Positions 1-10,670 of a DNA stretch of 64,000 nt are shown here, one piece after another. The notes beneath the pieces were generated by a model. It had not been told where the DNA came from. It did no database searches and saw nothing but the letters and a program-made list of their open reading frames with translations. Source of the stretch: Novakomyces olei (Eukaryota > Ascomycota > Novakomycetes > Novakomycetales > Novakomycetaceae); contig JADEYG010000015.1 of the NCBI GenBank assembly GCA_016906335.1, positions 942,501 to 1,006,500 on the forward strand, read 5' to 3'. Numbering within the stretch: the stretch's first letter is position 1; every line of letters starts with the position of its first letter. The translations under genes were made by a program, and so were the position numbers.

Positions 1-2
1 TT

Positions 3-863
3 GGCTTTGCCGGATTTGTGCTTAGCTTACGGCCGGGACATTATCAATTCCAATTCGCTCAGTTCTGCTGGGCGCATATGACGCTTATGTTTGTCGTTGG
101 ATGCTCGCATTTTATAATCAACAATGTATTAGAAGGTCTTTTTTGGTTTGTCGTACCCGTCTCGTACGTAATCATTAACGATATATTTGCCTATGTGTGT
201 GGTAAATTATTCGGCCGTCATCCGCTGATTGCTATTTCGCCAAAAAAGACACGTGAAGGATTTATTGGGGCTTGGTTTTTTACTGTCGTGCTTGGTGGGC
301 TGTTTGCAGAATTTTTGCTGCGGTACAATTATTTCGTTTGTCCCGTGCACGAATTGGACGTTAATATGTTTACACCTATACATTGCAAATTAAACCCAGT
401 TTTTGTGCCTCAGACGTATCATCTTCCGGCTGAGCTTTCAGGCAAATACTTTTTCCCAGAGACGGTGGTATTTAAGCCAATCCATTTACATTTGGCAGTT
501 TTGTCTACATTCGCGTCATTGTTTGCACCGTTTGGAGGCTTTTTTGCCTCTGGCTTAAAAAGGGCTTTCAAAATTAAGGATTTCGGAGATTCTATTCCAG
601 GTCACGGAGGCCTCACCGACCGTATGGATTGTCAGTTTTTGAATGGAGCATTCGTGTTTCTGTACTATCAATCATTTATTGCAGAACATCATACATCAGT
701 AGGCCATTTGCTAGAACTGGCGACGCAGGCGCTGACATTGGAAGAGCAAGTTGAGTTATTACAAAAATTGGCACAGTACACTATGGGACAGGGCCTTATG
801 AGTAAAGCAACGGAGCAATGCTTTTTAAAATCAAAGTTTATTGCTCCTATAGAAACTGACTGA
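3..863 (+). CDS. CDS1: Phosphatidate cytidylyltransferase (CDP-diacylglycerol synthase), 5' partial
   Basis: Makes CDP-diacylglycerol from CTP and phosphatidic acid in the ER membrane, the precursor of phosphatidylinositol, phosphatidylserine and cardiolipin. The frame is open from the window edge (base 3) to the TGA at 861-863, so the N-terminal part of the protein lies outside. The visible 286 residues start with GFAGFVLSLRPGHYQFQF, typical of eukaryotic Cds1. They contain SPKKTREGFIGAW and, near residue 190, the family signature KRAFKIKDFGDSIPGHGG followed by a DRMD motif, which carries the metal-binding aspartates. Several hydrophobic membrane segments surround these motifs. No intron is seen in this part. 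The assignment is firm; only the start is unknown. Confidence 0.95.
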   Translation, partial: GFAGFVLSLRPGHYQFQFAQFCWAHMTLMFVVGCSHFIINNVLEGLFWFVVPVSYVIINDIFAYVCGKLFGRHPLIAISPKKTREGFIGAWFFTVVLGGLFAEFLLRYNYFVCPVHELDVNMFTPIHCKLNPVFVPQTYHLPAELSGKYFFPETVVFKPIHLHLAVLSTFASLFAPFGGFFASGLKRAFKIKDFGDSIPGHGGLTDRMDCQFLNGAFVFLYYQSFIAEHHTSVGHLLELATQALTLEEQVELLQKLAQYTMGQGLMSKATEQCFLKSKFIAPIETD

Positions 864-989
864 GCAATTGCTCACAGCTTTTATATTTTATCACCAACTT
901 TATGGGTATCATTATCATGGAGATCCGAATTTCGAATAAGGAATAGCGTGGAAATTAGTATGGAGACTAATTTAGTGCTGAAATCCCTG

Positions 990-1050
990 TTTATATTGAG
1001 CTTTATTGTTGTACGCGTTTACAAAGTGATATTTAGAAGCTCAATATAAA
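990..1050. repeat. Inverted repeat, 13-bp perfect arms
   Basis: The arms are tttatattgagct (990-1002) and agctcaatataaa (1038-1050), perfect reverse complements separated by 35 bp. They could form a hairpin in the 3' region of CDS1. Function unknown. Confidence 0.7.
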
Positions 1051-1153
1051 TAAATAATATAGTGTATAGTATGTTGAATGTATCGACAAAGAATTGAAAC
1101 TAGAAATGTATATTCACTATCGTCTCTTTTCCCAAAGACGAGAAGTTTAATAT

Positions 1154-1220
1154 ATTAGATTCTCTAAACACTGTTTATGATTCGCAGTTAGGTCGCAACT
1201 TAAATTTGAGAGAATCTAAT
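1154..1220. repeat. Inverted repeat, 12-bp perfect arms
   Basis: The arms are attagattctct (1154-1165) and agagaatctaat (1209-1220). The pairing extends by three more bases if one bulged base is allowed. It lies about 100 bp from the previous hairpin, between convergent genes. Confidence 0.7.
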
Positions 1221-1469
1221 TAAATTTACATGTAGATATGAGCCGGTTTTGCCACCTACTTTTTTCCGTGTAGCATATTATCCGCTTAACTCTATCGTAA
1301 TAAATTCTAGCCTAAAACAGAAAATTTGAGAACTTGAGTCCCATACAATATGCGTTCCTTTTATTCAAAGATTATGCCAAAGCAAAAGAAACATTCTAGA
1401 ATTACTACAACAAACCGAAAACTTCTATGACCGCTATTGTAATGCACCCTCTTTCCAACCCATATCTCA

Positions 1470-2210
1470 TCATAATGTACTAGACAGCTCTGCGTAGGCA
1501 CCAGACTTTGCAGTATTAAGGCCCATTGCTAGCAAATTGTGTAAAATCCCCAGGCCAGCACAAAGGCTATCGACTACAGTAACATCCGGTCCGACTGCTT
1601 CACGGACATTTTTGGCTAAGCCAGCCATTCCGGCACACCCCAGACAAATTACGTCAGCATCCCGCTCGCGGACCATACGAACAGCAGTATCAGCCAAATT
1701 TTGTCGAATTTTGGAGGGCGGCAATGTCTCCAAATCCAGTACAGAGAGCCCCGATGAGTAGACTCCAGCAAAAACGTGTTCTGCTAGGCCCAGAGATCTC
1801 ACCCCGTCCGCCAAAAGATACTCCCAGCGTTTGCTGGTTGTAACAATACCCACACGACGGCCGACACAGAGTCCCATGCTGATGCTCGCGTGGAAAATCC
1901 CCGTCACAGGCTTGCAATATAGCTCGCGTAGCATGTCTACCAATGGATGGTTTGAATAGCAAGCAATTAGCACAGCATCTGCCTCTTCAATTAGCTCGCG
2001 AATCGCAGCATCTTGAAGGCACGCATTTGCGGAAATGACAGATTCCGTCTGTGATTGGATGCTGGGAACGCCGTGTTTTGCACTAATGACGTGTGTCAAT
2101 ACTTGCCGTGTTAATTCGCTTGCTTCTGTTTCTAAGGCCGCTAATATTTTGGCTTCAAACGCGACCGTCGTATTTGGATTAATGATCAATATCGACTTTT
2201 TTGCCATCAT
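1470..2210 (-). CDS. DCG1: Asp/Glu/hydantoin racemase family protein (Dcg1-like)
   Basis: Single-exon gene for 246 residues, the normal size for this family. It starts with the conserved IINPNTT segment that follows the first beta strand. The two catalytic cysteines of the Asp/Glu racemase superfamily are visible: one in IACYSNHP (about residue 84) and one in LGCAGMAGL (about residue 190). The family includes bacterial hydantoin and allantoin racemases and yeast Dcg1, whose gene is controlled with allantoin-catabolism genes. A role in purine or hydantoin breakdown is therefore an inference. The start is the first of two adjacent ATG codons. No neighbouring gene belongs to that pathway. Confidence 0.85.
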   Translation of the reverse strand: MMAKKSILIINPNTTVAFEAKILAALETEASELTRQVLTHVISAKHGVPSIQSQTESVISANACLQDAAIRELIEEADAVLIACYSNHPLVDMLRELYCKPVTGIFHASISMGLCVGRRVGIVTTSKRWEYLLADGVRSLGLAEHVFAGVYSSGLSVLDLETLPPSKIRQNLADTAVRMVRERDADVICLGCAGMAGLAKNVREAVGPDVTVVDSLCAGLGILHNLLAMGLNTAKSGAYAELSSTL

Positions 2211-3035
2211 TTGGAGGACTTTTGGTCAAGAGGGCAAACATTTAGGCCTGGGCTACGGTTCTTATCATTAGTCCTCCATTGCTTTGCCGAAGGCGACAAA
2301 ACACGCGAAAACCCTTATTTAGGTCTATCGTATATCCCGAGAATTAGTTTCAGAAAACCCTAAATAAATTGCTGTGGTTATCGTGACCCACCATAGGGTT
2401 TTCTAGGAGGTTTGATACCACAGACTAGAGAAACCCCTAAAGGACTGGTGGCTATCATTTAGGACCATATTAGGGTTTTCTAGCATTAGATGAGGCGCTT
2501 TGATAGTACCATAAATAAACTGTTGTACCAAGAACCTGGTTATCGTATCTCATAATAGTGTTTTCTTGGCGCATTTGATATCACAGACCAGAAAGAAACC
2601 CCTAAAGGATTCGTGGCTATCATTTAGAAGGACCATATTAGCATTAGATGAGCCGCTTTGACAAGGCAGATCAGAAAACCTGGATAAAGGCGTGGAGGTT
2701 TGACTTAGAGCAATCGCAGATAAATCTTGCTTAGCGGCATGATAACATATTCTAGAGAGATCATTGCAGCCAGGTGATGTTCCATTCGTTAACACTTACC
2801 AAATTAAACGCCAACTTTTCTCGAGATGGCATGGCGTGTTTAGATAGAAAAGGCTTTGATTATTCCCAATCAGTATCAAGTAAATGGGTTACAATCAAGC
2901 CGACCGACAGATAACCATTTTATGACTAGATAGTGTGGAAAGATTATTATTATAATTGTTTAATATTTTTTTATTTTTTAAAATATACAGTAAGTCGGCA
3001 AGAATAATGCAGTTTAAAAAGTAAAAAGACGATCC
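2211..3035. other. Intergenic region with a degenerate tandem repeat
   Basis: Lies 5' of the racemase gene and 3' of GGC1. It contains the roughly 160-bp direct repeat described separately and an AT-rich tail at 2935-3000. The short open frames here resemble no known protein. Confidence 0.5.
2375..2663. repeat. Degenerate tandem duplication, unit about 160 bp, rich in CCCTAAA/TAGGGTTTT
   Basis: Two diverged copies lie head to tail. Matching landmarks include gctatcattt at 2451 and 2616, and gcattagatgag at 2483 and 2641, giving an offset of 158-165 bp. Both carry the sequence aaacccctaaagga. The first copy also has agggttttct twice. The CCCTAAA-like strings recall telomere-type repeats but do not form an array. 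Confidence 0.6.
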
Positions 3036-4137
3036 CTAAGCCTTAGAAAACATTCTATCAAACATGGGAATAAATGTTTGCGCAATAGCGAACCTATCGA
3101 TTTGTTAGCATGTAAAAAAAAAAAAAAGGATATAAAACATTTTAAAACATACGAAAAAACAAGTTTGGGTCCGGTCGTAAGCAACTTGGGCGTGAGACCC
3201 TTGAAGAAAGCAAAAAAGCCCTCTTCGCGCACCATTTTGCGTAGAATTTGGGTACCCGTCTCGCTCGAATTGAAGTCCTTGTTTTGAATTCGTGTTTTGA
3301 TCACATCAAGAGGCGCTGAAACAATGAGAGAAGCTGAAGCGCCAAAAATCGAGGTTACGAAGTTCTGACTCCAAGTGGCCTGTGAGTAATCTTTGAGTTT
3401 GAAAATGTATTCCTTAGCAAACGCATTTGCACCGAACAGGGCAAAAGATCCGGGTGCATTGCGAGCCATAGTCCATCCCCAACCACGGTAGAGTCGGAAA
3501 TTCTCGTCTTTCACGAGCTTGAAAAGGCCACGGCCCTGAAAAGCTTCAGGATTTGTTTGACGTTTGATCTTTAGCACATCAAGCGGTAGCAAAACGATTT
3601 CACCAATACCCACGAGTGATCCAGCTGTCGCGTGCATGATAGCTTTGCCAGTGCCCCGTCCAAAGGTATGATCAAAGTTCTCGCCATAATGTGAACTCAG
3701 ATAATCATTTACAATTGGCTGGCCCGAGTATTTGTATACGCGCTGCAAGATTTTGTATCCCGCAGCATATCCAAGACCAGGAAATAAAGACGAAAGTTTT
3801 GTGAGAACAGGCGCCGAAGAATAATCGCGGAACACAACAGCGTTTAAGCGCGAGAGGTTTGTGACGGGAGTCGAATTTGACATTAATCGCTTGGTCATCG
3901 TATCAATCTGTCCGGTTTCATAAACTGCACTTCCTAAAACTGGGCGGGCCCAGTATCAGAAGGCGATAAGCAGTGAATAAGCATTGTGACCAAGATAAAA
4001 ATCGAAAAACAACGACTTACAGGATGAAAAAGTCCCAATTCCAAAATGCCAGCACTTGCGGAGCCCGCAAGACGCGCCAATTGGGACTGCTTCCGGTTAT
4101 CACGCGCCGACGCTGATGTCGGTGCGACTACGGCCAT
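3036..4137 (-). CDS. GGC1: Mitochondrial GTP/GDP carrier, three exons
   Basis: Inner-membrane carrier exchanging GTP and GDP between cytosol and mitochondrial matrix, linked in yeast to mitochondrial iron homeostasis. Exons run 4021-4137, 3153-3907 and 3036-3093 (introns of 113 and 59 bp; donors GTAAGT and GTATGT; TGCTAAC branch point in intron 2). The 309-residue product matches yeast Ggc1 along its length: LARLAGSASAGILELGLFHP, PGLGYAAGYKILQRVYKYSG, GIGEIVLLPLDVLKIKRQTN, YSQATWSQNF and SAPLDVIKTRIQNKDF. The carrier signature P-x-[DE]-x-x-[KR] is visible in each of the three repeats. The last exon gives FAIAQTFIPMFDRMFSK, like the yeast C terminus. The gene is divergent from PCF11, with a 437-bp shared upstream region. 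Confidence 0.95.
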
Positions 4138-4183
4138 GGCGCAAATTTGTGAGTATATCCAACAAAGTTTTTCAAGTTTTTAA

Positions 4184-4186
<3 letters not shown>

Positions 4187-4227
<41 letters not shown>
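4187..4227. repeat. Poly(T) run of 41
   Basis: An uninterrupted run of 41 T on the plus strand, 50 bp upstream of the GGC1 start codon and about 350 bp upstream of PCF11. Poly(dA:dT) tracts often exclude nucleosomes in fungal promoters, so it may help both divergent genes; that is inference. Confidence 0.9.
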
Positions 4228-4228
<1 letters not shown>

Positions 4229-4574
4229 GTGTGCGTGTGTAATAAAATCGGGTCTACAACCGATATATTTGCTTTATCTTATCTACACTTCAGAGCGATA
4301 CACGTATAATTGGTTTAATTGTTAAACTAGTTTATCTCTGTGTATGATTATTGATGTGGTGACGTAAAATCCAGCAGACGACAAACCTGTTCTTGCTTCG
4401 AGATAAAACCCAAACTTATTCCGTAAGGCTTCTTTCCGCGTCCGAGAAATGCCTGGATCTTGTTAGATTTTATATTTCCAAGCCGCTTTCGGTATCATTT
4501 TCTGCGGCCTTGACAACCAAATCCGAAGCTGTTTAATCTTAACGGGTACAGCGTGCCCTAGCAACCCGCCAAGT

Positions 4575-6968
4575 ATGGCAGAAGGCAACGCTTTTGAGGA
4601 TATCCGTCAAGATTACGAGGCTGAGCTGGAGTCGCTAACGTTCAACTCTAAGCCCATCATTACAAACTTGACCATGATTGCTCAGGAAAATATTGATGCG
4701 GCGCCGGTCATCGCAAAGTCGATCGAGGATCGCATCACAAAGGTATTTCGTTTCCTAACCAGCTCTCTCGTATTGGAAACAGCAGTAATATCGTCTCTAT
4801 TATTCGTAGAGCCGTTGGTCTTGCATTGTTGTTTGATTATGTTCTCGCTAGATTTAGTGGTAATTTCCATAGTTACATTGCTCTTGCTTGTCATGAGCGG
4901 TTTGCCTTCGTCCATAGATCTACATAAAGTCTCAACGGCACACGAGATATTGTCTATCTCGTCACCATTTACAGCTCTTATAGGCTTTACCTGACGGCCT
5001 TGCAATCTCTGAATTTTTTTATTTTTTATTTTATTTTTTATTTTTAAAATTTTCGACGTTTTGACTAGTCATTTTCTAGAAGTTTTGGAAATTCCGCAAC
5101 GCAAATATTTTCTAGAGATGGACTCTGTTTATCAATTCACAACAAAGGATATTAATGTGCTTCAAACCCTTTTCTAATACGAGGAGCATGGTGTCAGTTT
5201 CTACAGTATGCTAACAACACCAAGGCAGCGCTGACATATAAATTACCCACCTTGTACCTGTTGGATTCGATCGCCAAAAATGTGGGTCGTCCGTATACGG
5301 ACATATTTGCGAGGAACCTTTATAACATTTTCATGGCCGTATTCACCGTAGTGGACAGTACGACAAGGCGGAAACTTGAGGAGCTCTTACGTCTCTGGAC
5401 GCTTCCTGTTCAAGGGTCAGGTTCACACGAGCCTGTTTTTCCGTCGCAGGCCACGCAAAAGATTGAAAATGCGTTGGTAAAAATCCGGGAAATGATACAG
5501 CGACAAGCCTCCCAACGAGCAATGAGGGAAAGAAAAAGTGTAAGCTATATCAATCTTATTTGTATTAAATATATATAATTAACATTTAAAACTCTATTAG
5601 ACGCCGCCGACGACTTCACAGCCAGCACGAGCTCCGCGTATAACAACAAATACTTTGCTTCAGGATATTTCGAATGTAATTTACATTTGTCAAAAACGAT
5701 TAGCGCGAGATCCTTATGATGAAGAGATAAAATCTCGTATTTCGTCTTTAAAGCAATTAAGCTCAGTATTGCTGGCAAATGAGCTTCCTCAGCAACAGCT
5801 GCTGGATGTAAAAGCTCGACTGCAGACGATCATTTCTTCCCCGTCGCCTTCAAGAAATCCACAGACTAGTCAAGCCGCTATGAACGCTACCATTGAAGCT
5901 AAGACGGCAGAGGTCTTAAACAGCATTATGTTAGGTGTAAATTCGCAATTGCCTTCTGCTCCTCCTCATACGCATTCTCCTAATTTTCCTGTCCCTCATA
6001 CCTCTACCCCTCCTAATCCTAATCCTGCTCCTGTTCCTATGTCGGTTGCACCTCCTCGGCCAGTACAAGTGCCACCACAGGCTCAAGTACAGGTGCAGGC
6101 TGAGGCTTCTGAGATAATTGCCCGTCTTCAGAATTCCGGTATGTTTGGAGGCAATCCTTCTTTCACACCTCAACCGCCGGCTTCGTCTGTTCCTCCTGCT
6201 ATTGTGCCCTCCACATATACACCAGTAAATACTAAGGAAGCAGAAGAGCCTATTGAATTGACCACATCGTCGCTGGAAAAGCCTCGATCGTACCTTGTCG
6301 GTCGGCTGTTTAATGCACAAAGTCTACAGTGTAGTTCATGTGGTCTGCGATTTAAAAACACGCCGGATGGAGCAAAAGACCGAGATTCACATCTTGATTG
6401 GCATTTTAATATTAACAAACGCCTCCGAGATGAAGCAGGCCGAGGGCAGAGTCGGTCTTGGTACCCAGATGAAGAGGGCTTTGTTAATTTAGGCCGGGAA
6501 GATGAGGTAGCCAATAATGATGCGGCTAATTTTGACCATCACCAACGAAAACCTGATGACAACGATATCACAAATGCTTATATAATAGTGCCTGACGATC
6601 CAGAGGCGGCAGAACGGCCTTGCCCGATTTGTCAGGAGCATTTCAATTCTGAATGGAATGAAAAGATTGACGAATGGGTATGGAACAATGCGGTAAGACG
6701 TGGTGGAAAAATATATCATGCTTCTTGCTACAGTGAGGCTGCTAAAGGTTCGGGGTCGAACGGTGTAAATATGTCCACAGCAGCTATAGGCGCTGAAACT
6801 TCCCAGAAAAAGCCATCGACGCCAGTATTTAGTAATGAGCAACTGGCAAATCTTATTGGTTTGTTGGGTAAACGGAAGAAAGAGGATGTATCTGGTAAGG
6901 AGCCCCCAGCTGAAAGTAATGTGAGTGGCGATGACGAGGTTCCAGTGAAAAAGGAAAAGCTTTTTTAA
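4575..6968 (+). CDS. PCF11: Pcf11, pre-mRNA cleavage and transcription termination factor, three exons
   Basis: Subunit of cleavage factor IA. It binds the phosphorylated RNA polymerase II C-terminal domain and couples 3'-end cleavage to termination. Exons are 4575-4742, 5225-5539 and 5601-6968; introns are 482 bp (branch point CTAAC at 5211) and 61 bp. The product is 616 residues. Residues 1 to about 135 form the CTD-interacting domain, with the hallmark LPTLYLLDSIAKNVGRPYTD. A proline-rich stretch follows (about 250-360). Two zinc-finger segments come next: CSSCGLRFKNT...HLDWHF near residue 404 and CPICQEHFNSEW...YHASCYSEA near residue 500. The protein ends in a lysine-rich, probably nuclear-targeting tail. 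Family assignment is firm. The first intron is far longer than any other in the window. Confidence 0.93.
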
Positions 6969-8200
6969 ATAGCATGATATCAATAATATTATTTATCTAG
7001 TTCATGAGACTCTTGTTCAATTCCATATTAGAAGAATATCATTTATAACAAGCATTTCATTTATGCCATTTGCTACCTCTCTATTCCAGAGCTCGCAGAG
7101 TCTAATTTGATATATAGACGCCTTACTACCTTGTAGTTTCTCGTTACCAGCCGGAGCAGGCACATAAGTGTAGATTGCAAATATTTAAACACAAGCGTCA
7201 AAATGTTTACAATAGCGCAATTTGAGCCGTTATTGAAAGCTCTGTAGTGAGGTTTGTGCATTTGTAAGAATACACGAAGGGGAGATAACGTCGTAATATT
7301 AGGCAAACTAGCTGATTGCACTTATGCTGAAAACAAAGAGATGTCTTATTTATTATTCTTGAACAACAGGAACACGCGTTAGATTTTCTCTCCTTCCTTT
7401 TGTTAATAATATATATATAGTTAGGGGTTCATAAGCAAGACAATAAACGAACGGGTACCCGTCCGCGTAAGTTAATGAGTTGTATGACTGAAGCTTTATA
7501 TGCATATAGCATAGAAAACGCACTAAATATGGCAAGCAGACATATTGTGATCACACCCGATGTGGGCATTTGCGGCAAAAATTAAAATATTATTCTGATT
7601 GCATCATTCGTTGCAATGCATCGTTGCAAGCTTCTTAGGAATTTCTATTGAGATTTGGTTTCAAGTTCCTTTTTTCCTTGTGTTTGTGACGCGAGCGAGA
7701 CGTCAAGTGCAAAATGGTCCTTTGATTGCATAGTCGTATCGAAGACACAAGCTTAGCTTACTACCGATGCTTTTGGAGACGGAAATACTCTTACATGACT
7801 ATTCTTAAAGCGATATCTTATTTCTAAGCCAGTCGACTTACGATTTATATGAATACTTTTGCTGTTGCCTAACTATCTTTCACGGTACCTTTTTTTTAGC
7901 AACCGGTCCATGCAGAAATACGAAATCAACCGCGCAATTTTCCTCATACTGTTTCTTTTTATGGAAATGCTCAACGCGCCTACTACAAGACGAATGCGAT
8001 CGGCTATTCAGGAAACATTTGTTTAGTGTACGTCTTGCGATCGTAGCTTTCGGACTTTTATTACTGAAGTCTATGCAAAAACAAAAAGGTGTCTGTGCGA
8101 ATTATGTTTAAGATACATTGATTTGCGCTTAATTATAGCAGCCGATGCGTTCTCAGTCTTTTGGTTTAATTCCAAATTATTATTCGAGCAATAGCTTCAT
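6969..8200. other. Intergenic, no recognised gene
   Basis: About 1.2 kb between the PCF11 3' end and the 3' end of the acidic-protein gene. Open frames on both strands are short and resemble nothing known, apart from one weak small-ORF candidate listed separately. No tRNA B-box was found. Confidence 0.5.
7429..7569 (-). CDS. Possible small membrane-protein ORF, 46 residues
   Basis: An ATG-started frame whose first half is one strongly hydrophobic segment (GVITICLLAIFSAFSMLYAY), followed by a basic stretch. On the same strand just downstream lies a splice-like signal (CTAACT followed by an acceptor ending ACAAAAG at about 7400), so a second exon is possible. I do not recognise it, and it may be chance. 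Confidence 0.2.
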   Translation of the reverse strand: MPTSGVITICLLAIFSAFSMLYAYKASVIQLINLRGRVPVRLLSCL

Positions 8201-10629
8201 TTAATTCTCACTCTTGTTATAGGTCAGAGTCACGATGTCGTTATTGCTTTCTTTGGGAGCTTTGCGGTATTCGATATGAAGTATTCCATTCTGGTCTTGC
8301 GGGATTTCGAAACTAATGCTCCAGCTGTCACTAAACGGACTAAATCCTTCATCTGTCGCGTTTCCAATGCTTTCGTTGTCCTTCTTTTCCGTGATCTGCT
8401 CCTCAGACTCTGGGGCCTGATCCTTAGTTTTGTGAGCCTTTTTGGCTTTATCAGGTTCCTTTGGCTCCAAATCCTTTGCTTTTGAATCTGCTGTAGCGTC
8501 TGCCTCTTTCACCTTCTTATCGCTGCCTTGTTCAGCTTGCCGAGTTTTACCCTTAGCCTTTTTTCCGTTATCTTCATCCTCCTTTGACTTCAGTGTATCT
8601 TTCTTTGAAGAAGTTTTTGATTTTTGTTCAGACTCGTTTATGTCTTTTGACTTCTCATCTTTCGTCTTTTCGGGTTTATTAGCTTTCTTTTTCTCTTTCT
8701 GCTGGGACGGCTCTTGCTTTGGCTTCGTCTTTTTAGGTGTTGGCTTTCTGGCTTTTGCCTTGTCTTTTTCATCCTGTCTGTCCTCAGTATTGTCACCAAC
8801 TTCTTTGCTAACAATGTTAATCATTTTGTCCTGAATGCCTTTCATGCGATCTTTAATGACATCTAGTGCTTTGATGGGCTTCGATTCATCAGGGTTCGAA
8901 GTGCCACCTTGTTTCTCTTTTTTGTCTTTGACTCCTTCCTGCTTTTCCTTTTCCTCGGGCTTCTGTTGATGGGGCTTTGAATATTGTTCTTTCTTTTTAT
9001 CCTTTTGCTTGCCTTTGTCTTTCTTGTTTTTTGTCTTATCTTTTGGCTTTGACTTTGGATTTTTTGCGGAGTTTTTGGTGGAGCTAGGATCTTTGCCATT
9101 GGCATCCTTGCCATCGTCATCTTTGCCAGATTCGCTTTGATCCTTGGGCTCTCCTTCGGCCTGTTCATTGTGATTTTCATCGGAGACGTTGCCATCATCA
9201 TCGCCATTGTCGTCACTCTTGTCATTTTCTTCGTTCTCCTCTCGATTCTCAACGCCTTTATCATTTTCACTTTCAGATGCCTCATCGTCGCCATGATCCT
9301 CTTCTTCTTCCTCATCTTTCTGTTCTTTACTTTCTTCGTTTTCGTCTTCATGATCCTCATCTTCCTGCGGTTTACTGTCGTCATCTTTCTCATCTTCTTC
9401 ATCTTCCTCATCTTCCTCATCTTCCTCATCTTCCTCATCTTCCTGTTCTTTACTTTCTTCGTTTTCGTCTTCATGATCCTCATCTTCCTGCGGTTTACTG
9501 TCGTCATCTTTCTCATCTTCATCTTCTTCATCTTCTTCGTCTTCTTCATCTTCTTCATCTTCCTCATCTTCCTGCGGTTTACTGTCGTCATCTTTCTCAT
9601 CTTCTTCATCTTCTTCATCTTCTTCATCTTCTTCATCTTCCTCATCTTCCTGCGGTTTACTGTCGTCATCTTTCTCATCTTCTTCATCTTCTTCATCTTC
9701 TTCATCTTCTTCGTCTTCCTCATCTTCCTCATCTTCCTCATCTTCCTCATCTTCCTCATCTTCCTCATCTTCCTCATCTTCCTCATCTTCCTCATCTTCC
9801 CTATCTTCCCCATCTTCCCCATCTTCCCCATCTTCCCCATCTTCCCCATCTTCCCCATCTTCATCGTCTTCATCATCATCTACCTCCTCATTTTTCTCAT
9901 TTTTCTCATCCTTTTTATGTTCACTCTCGTCACTCTCGTCACTCTCGTCATCCTCGTCATCCTTGCCATCTCCGTTATCTTCTTTGTTCTCATGATCTTT
10001 ATCGCCTACTTCTTCAGCTGGCTGAGGACCGTCTTTCGCTATTTTGCTCTTGGAAGGTTCCTTATCACTATCTTTACCTTTTGCGCCTTTTTTCCCTTCC
10101 TTTGTATTCTTCTCGTCATTGTCTTTGGGACTGCTCTTTGGCTCAGCGAGATTTTGATCTGAAAGTTTGTCTTCGCTTGCTCCTTAAATCAGCATTAGAA
10201 AAGTTATTGAACAACAAGATTATAAAAGATAAAATTTGATATTTAAAGATTCAAATGTCTGTAGAGGCGACTGATCCTACTTTGAGCTTCGCTGTCCATG
10301 GTCGGAATATTTATCTTTGCCGACAGATATCTTATGATCGCAATTATCAGACGGTTTCTAAAGTTGGAGTCCACTTCGAGTGTCTGTTCGAGCTCCTCAA
10401 CATCCTCGGCCAATATGTACGTGCTACTTGGAGGCTCACTTTTGGATTTCTTTTGCCTGCCTTCATCAGGGTCATCGTTATCGTCATGTCCACCTTTGTT
10501 AGATTTGCTGGTTTGATTCTCTTCGTTTCCAGCGAGCTTGGGACTATTTTCGTTGTTATTTGGTTTCAACGAACTAGCGTGATTATTGTTTCTTGCTGTG
10601 CTCTTTGCACTATCGCTGACCGTATCCAT
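8201..10629 (-). CDS. Very acidic and lysine-rich low-complexity protein, 776 residues, function unknown
   Basis: Two coding exons, 10281-10629 and 8201-10182, plus a probable 40-bp intron in the 5' UTR (10631-10670, GTAAGC...TTACAG). The donor of the 98-bp coding intron (GTAGGA at 10280) is suboptimal, so the junction is tentative, but the phase fits and the frame stays open. Residues 1-70 are N/S-rich. Residues 71-105 look like a conserved helical segment (DVEELEQTLEVDSNFRNRL). About 180-430 is almost pure D/E, built from DEE, GED and KDDDSKPQEDE repeats. About 430-690 is K/E/P/S-rich. The last 45 residues return to normal composition (SWSISFEIPQDQNGILHIEY). Such composition is seen in histone chaperones and nucleolar proteins, but no family is recognised. 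A second K/E/D-rich gene follows upstream in the same direction. Confidence 0.7.
9361..9870 (-). repeat. In-frame coding minisatellite in the acidic gene
   Basis: Nine-base units (GAT GAG GAA type) alternate with a longer unit encoding DEKDDDSKPQEDE. Its landmark cttcctgcgg (plus strand) recurs at 9361, 9484, 9568 and 9646. Two of the copies also share a flanking block encoding HEDENEESKEQ. All units are multiples of three, so the acidic frame is never lost. Confidence 0.9.
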
Positions 10630-10670
10630 ACTGTAAGAAAATATAAGTCATTGTTCAGTAAGAAGCTTAC

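Larger units (their letters stand above)
864..1469. other. Intergenic, convergent 3' ends of CDS1 and the racemase gene
   Basis: About 600 bp between two convergent genes. No coding region is recognised. It holds two inverted repeats (listed separately) and otherwise AT-rich sequence that probably carries both 3' UTRs. Confidence 0.6.

Noticed and set aside
8863-9879. Minus-strand frame of repeated Met-Gly-Lys and Met-Arg-Lys
   Set aside because: It is the shifted reading of the acidic repeats and runs into ordinary sequence without protein character.
9137-10239. Long plus-strand open frames opposite the acidic gene, rich in Ile/Leu/Phe or in His/Leu/Pro
   Set aside because: They are mirror frames of the GAN-codon repeats on the minus strand. 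Only the minus acidic frame continues into normal-composition sequence at both ends.
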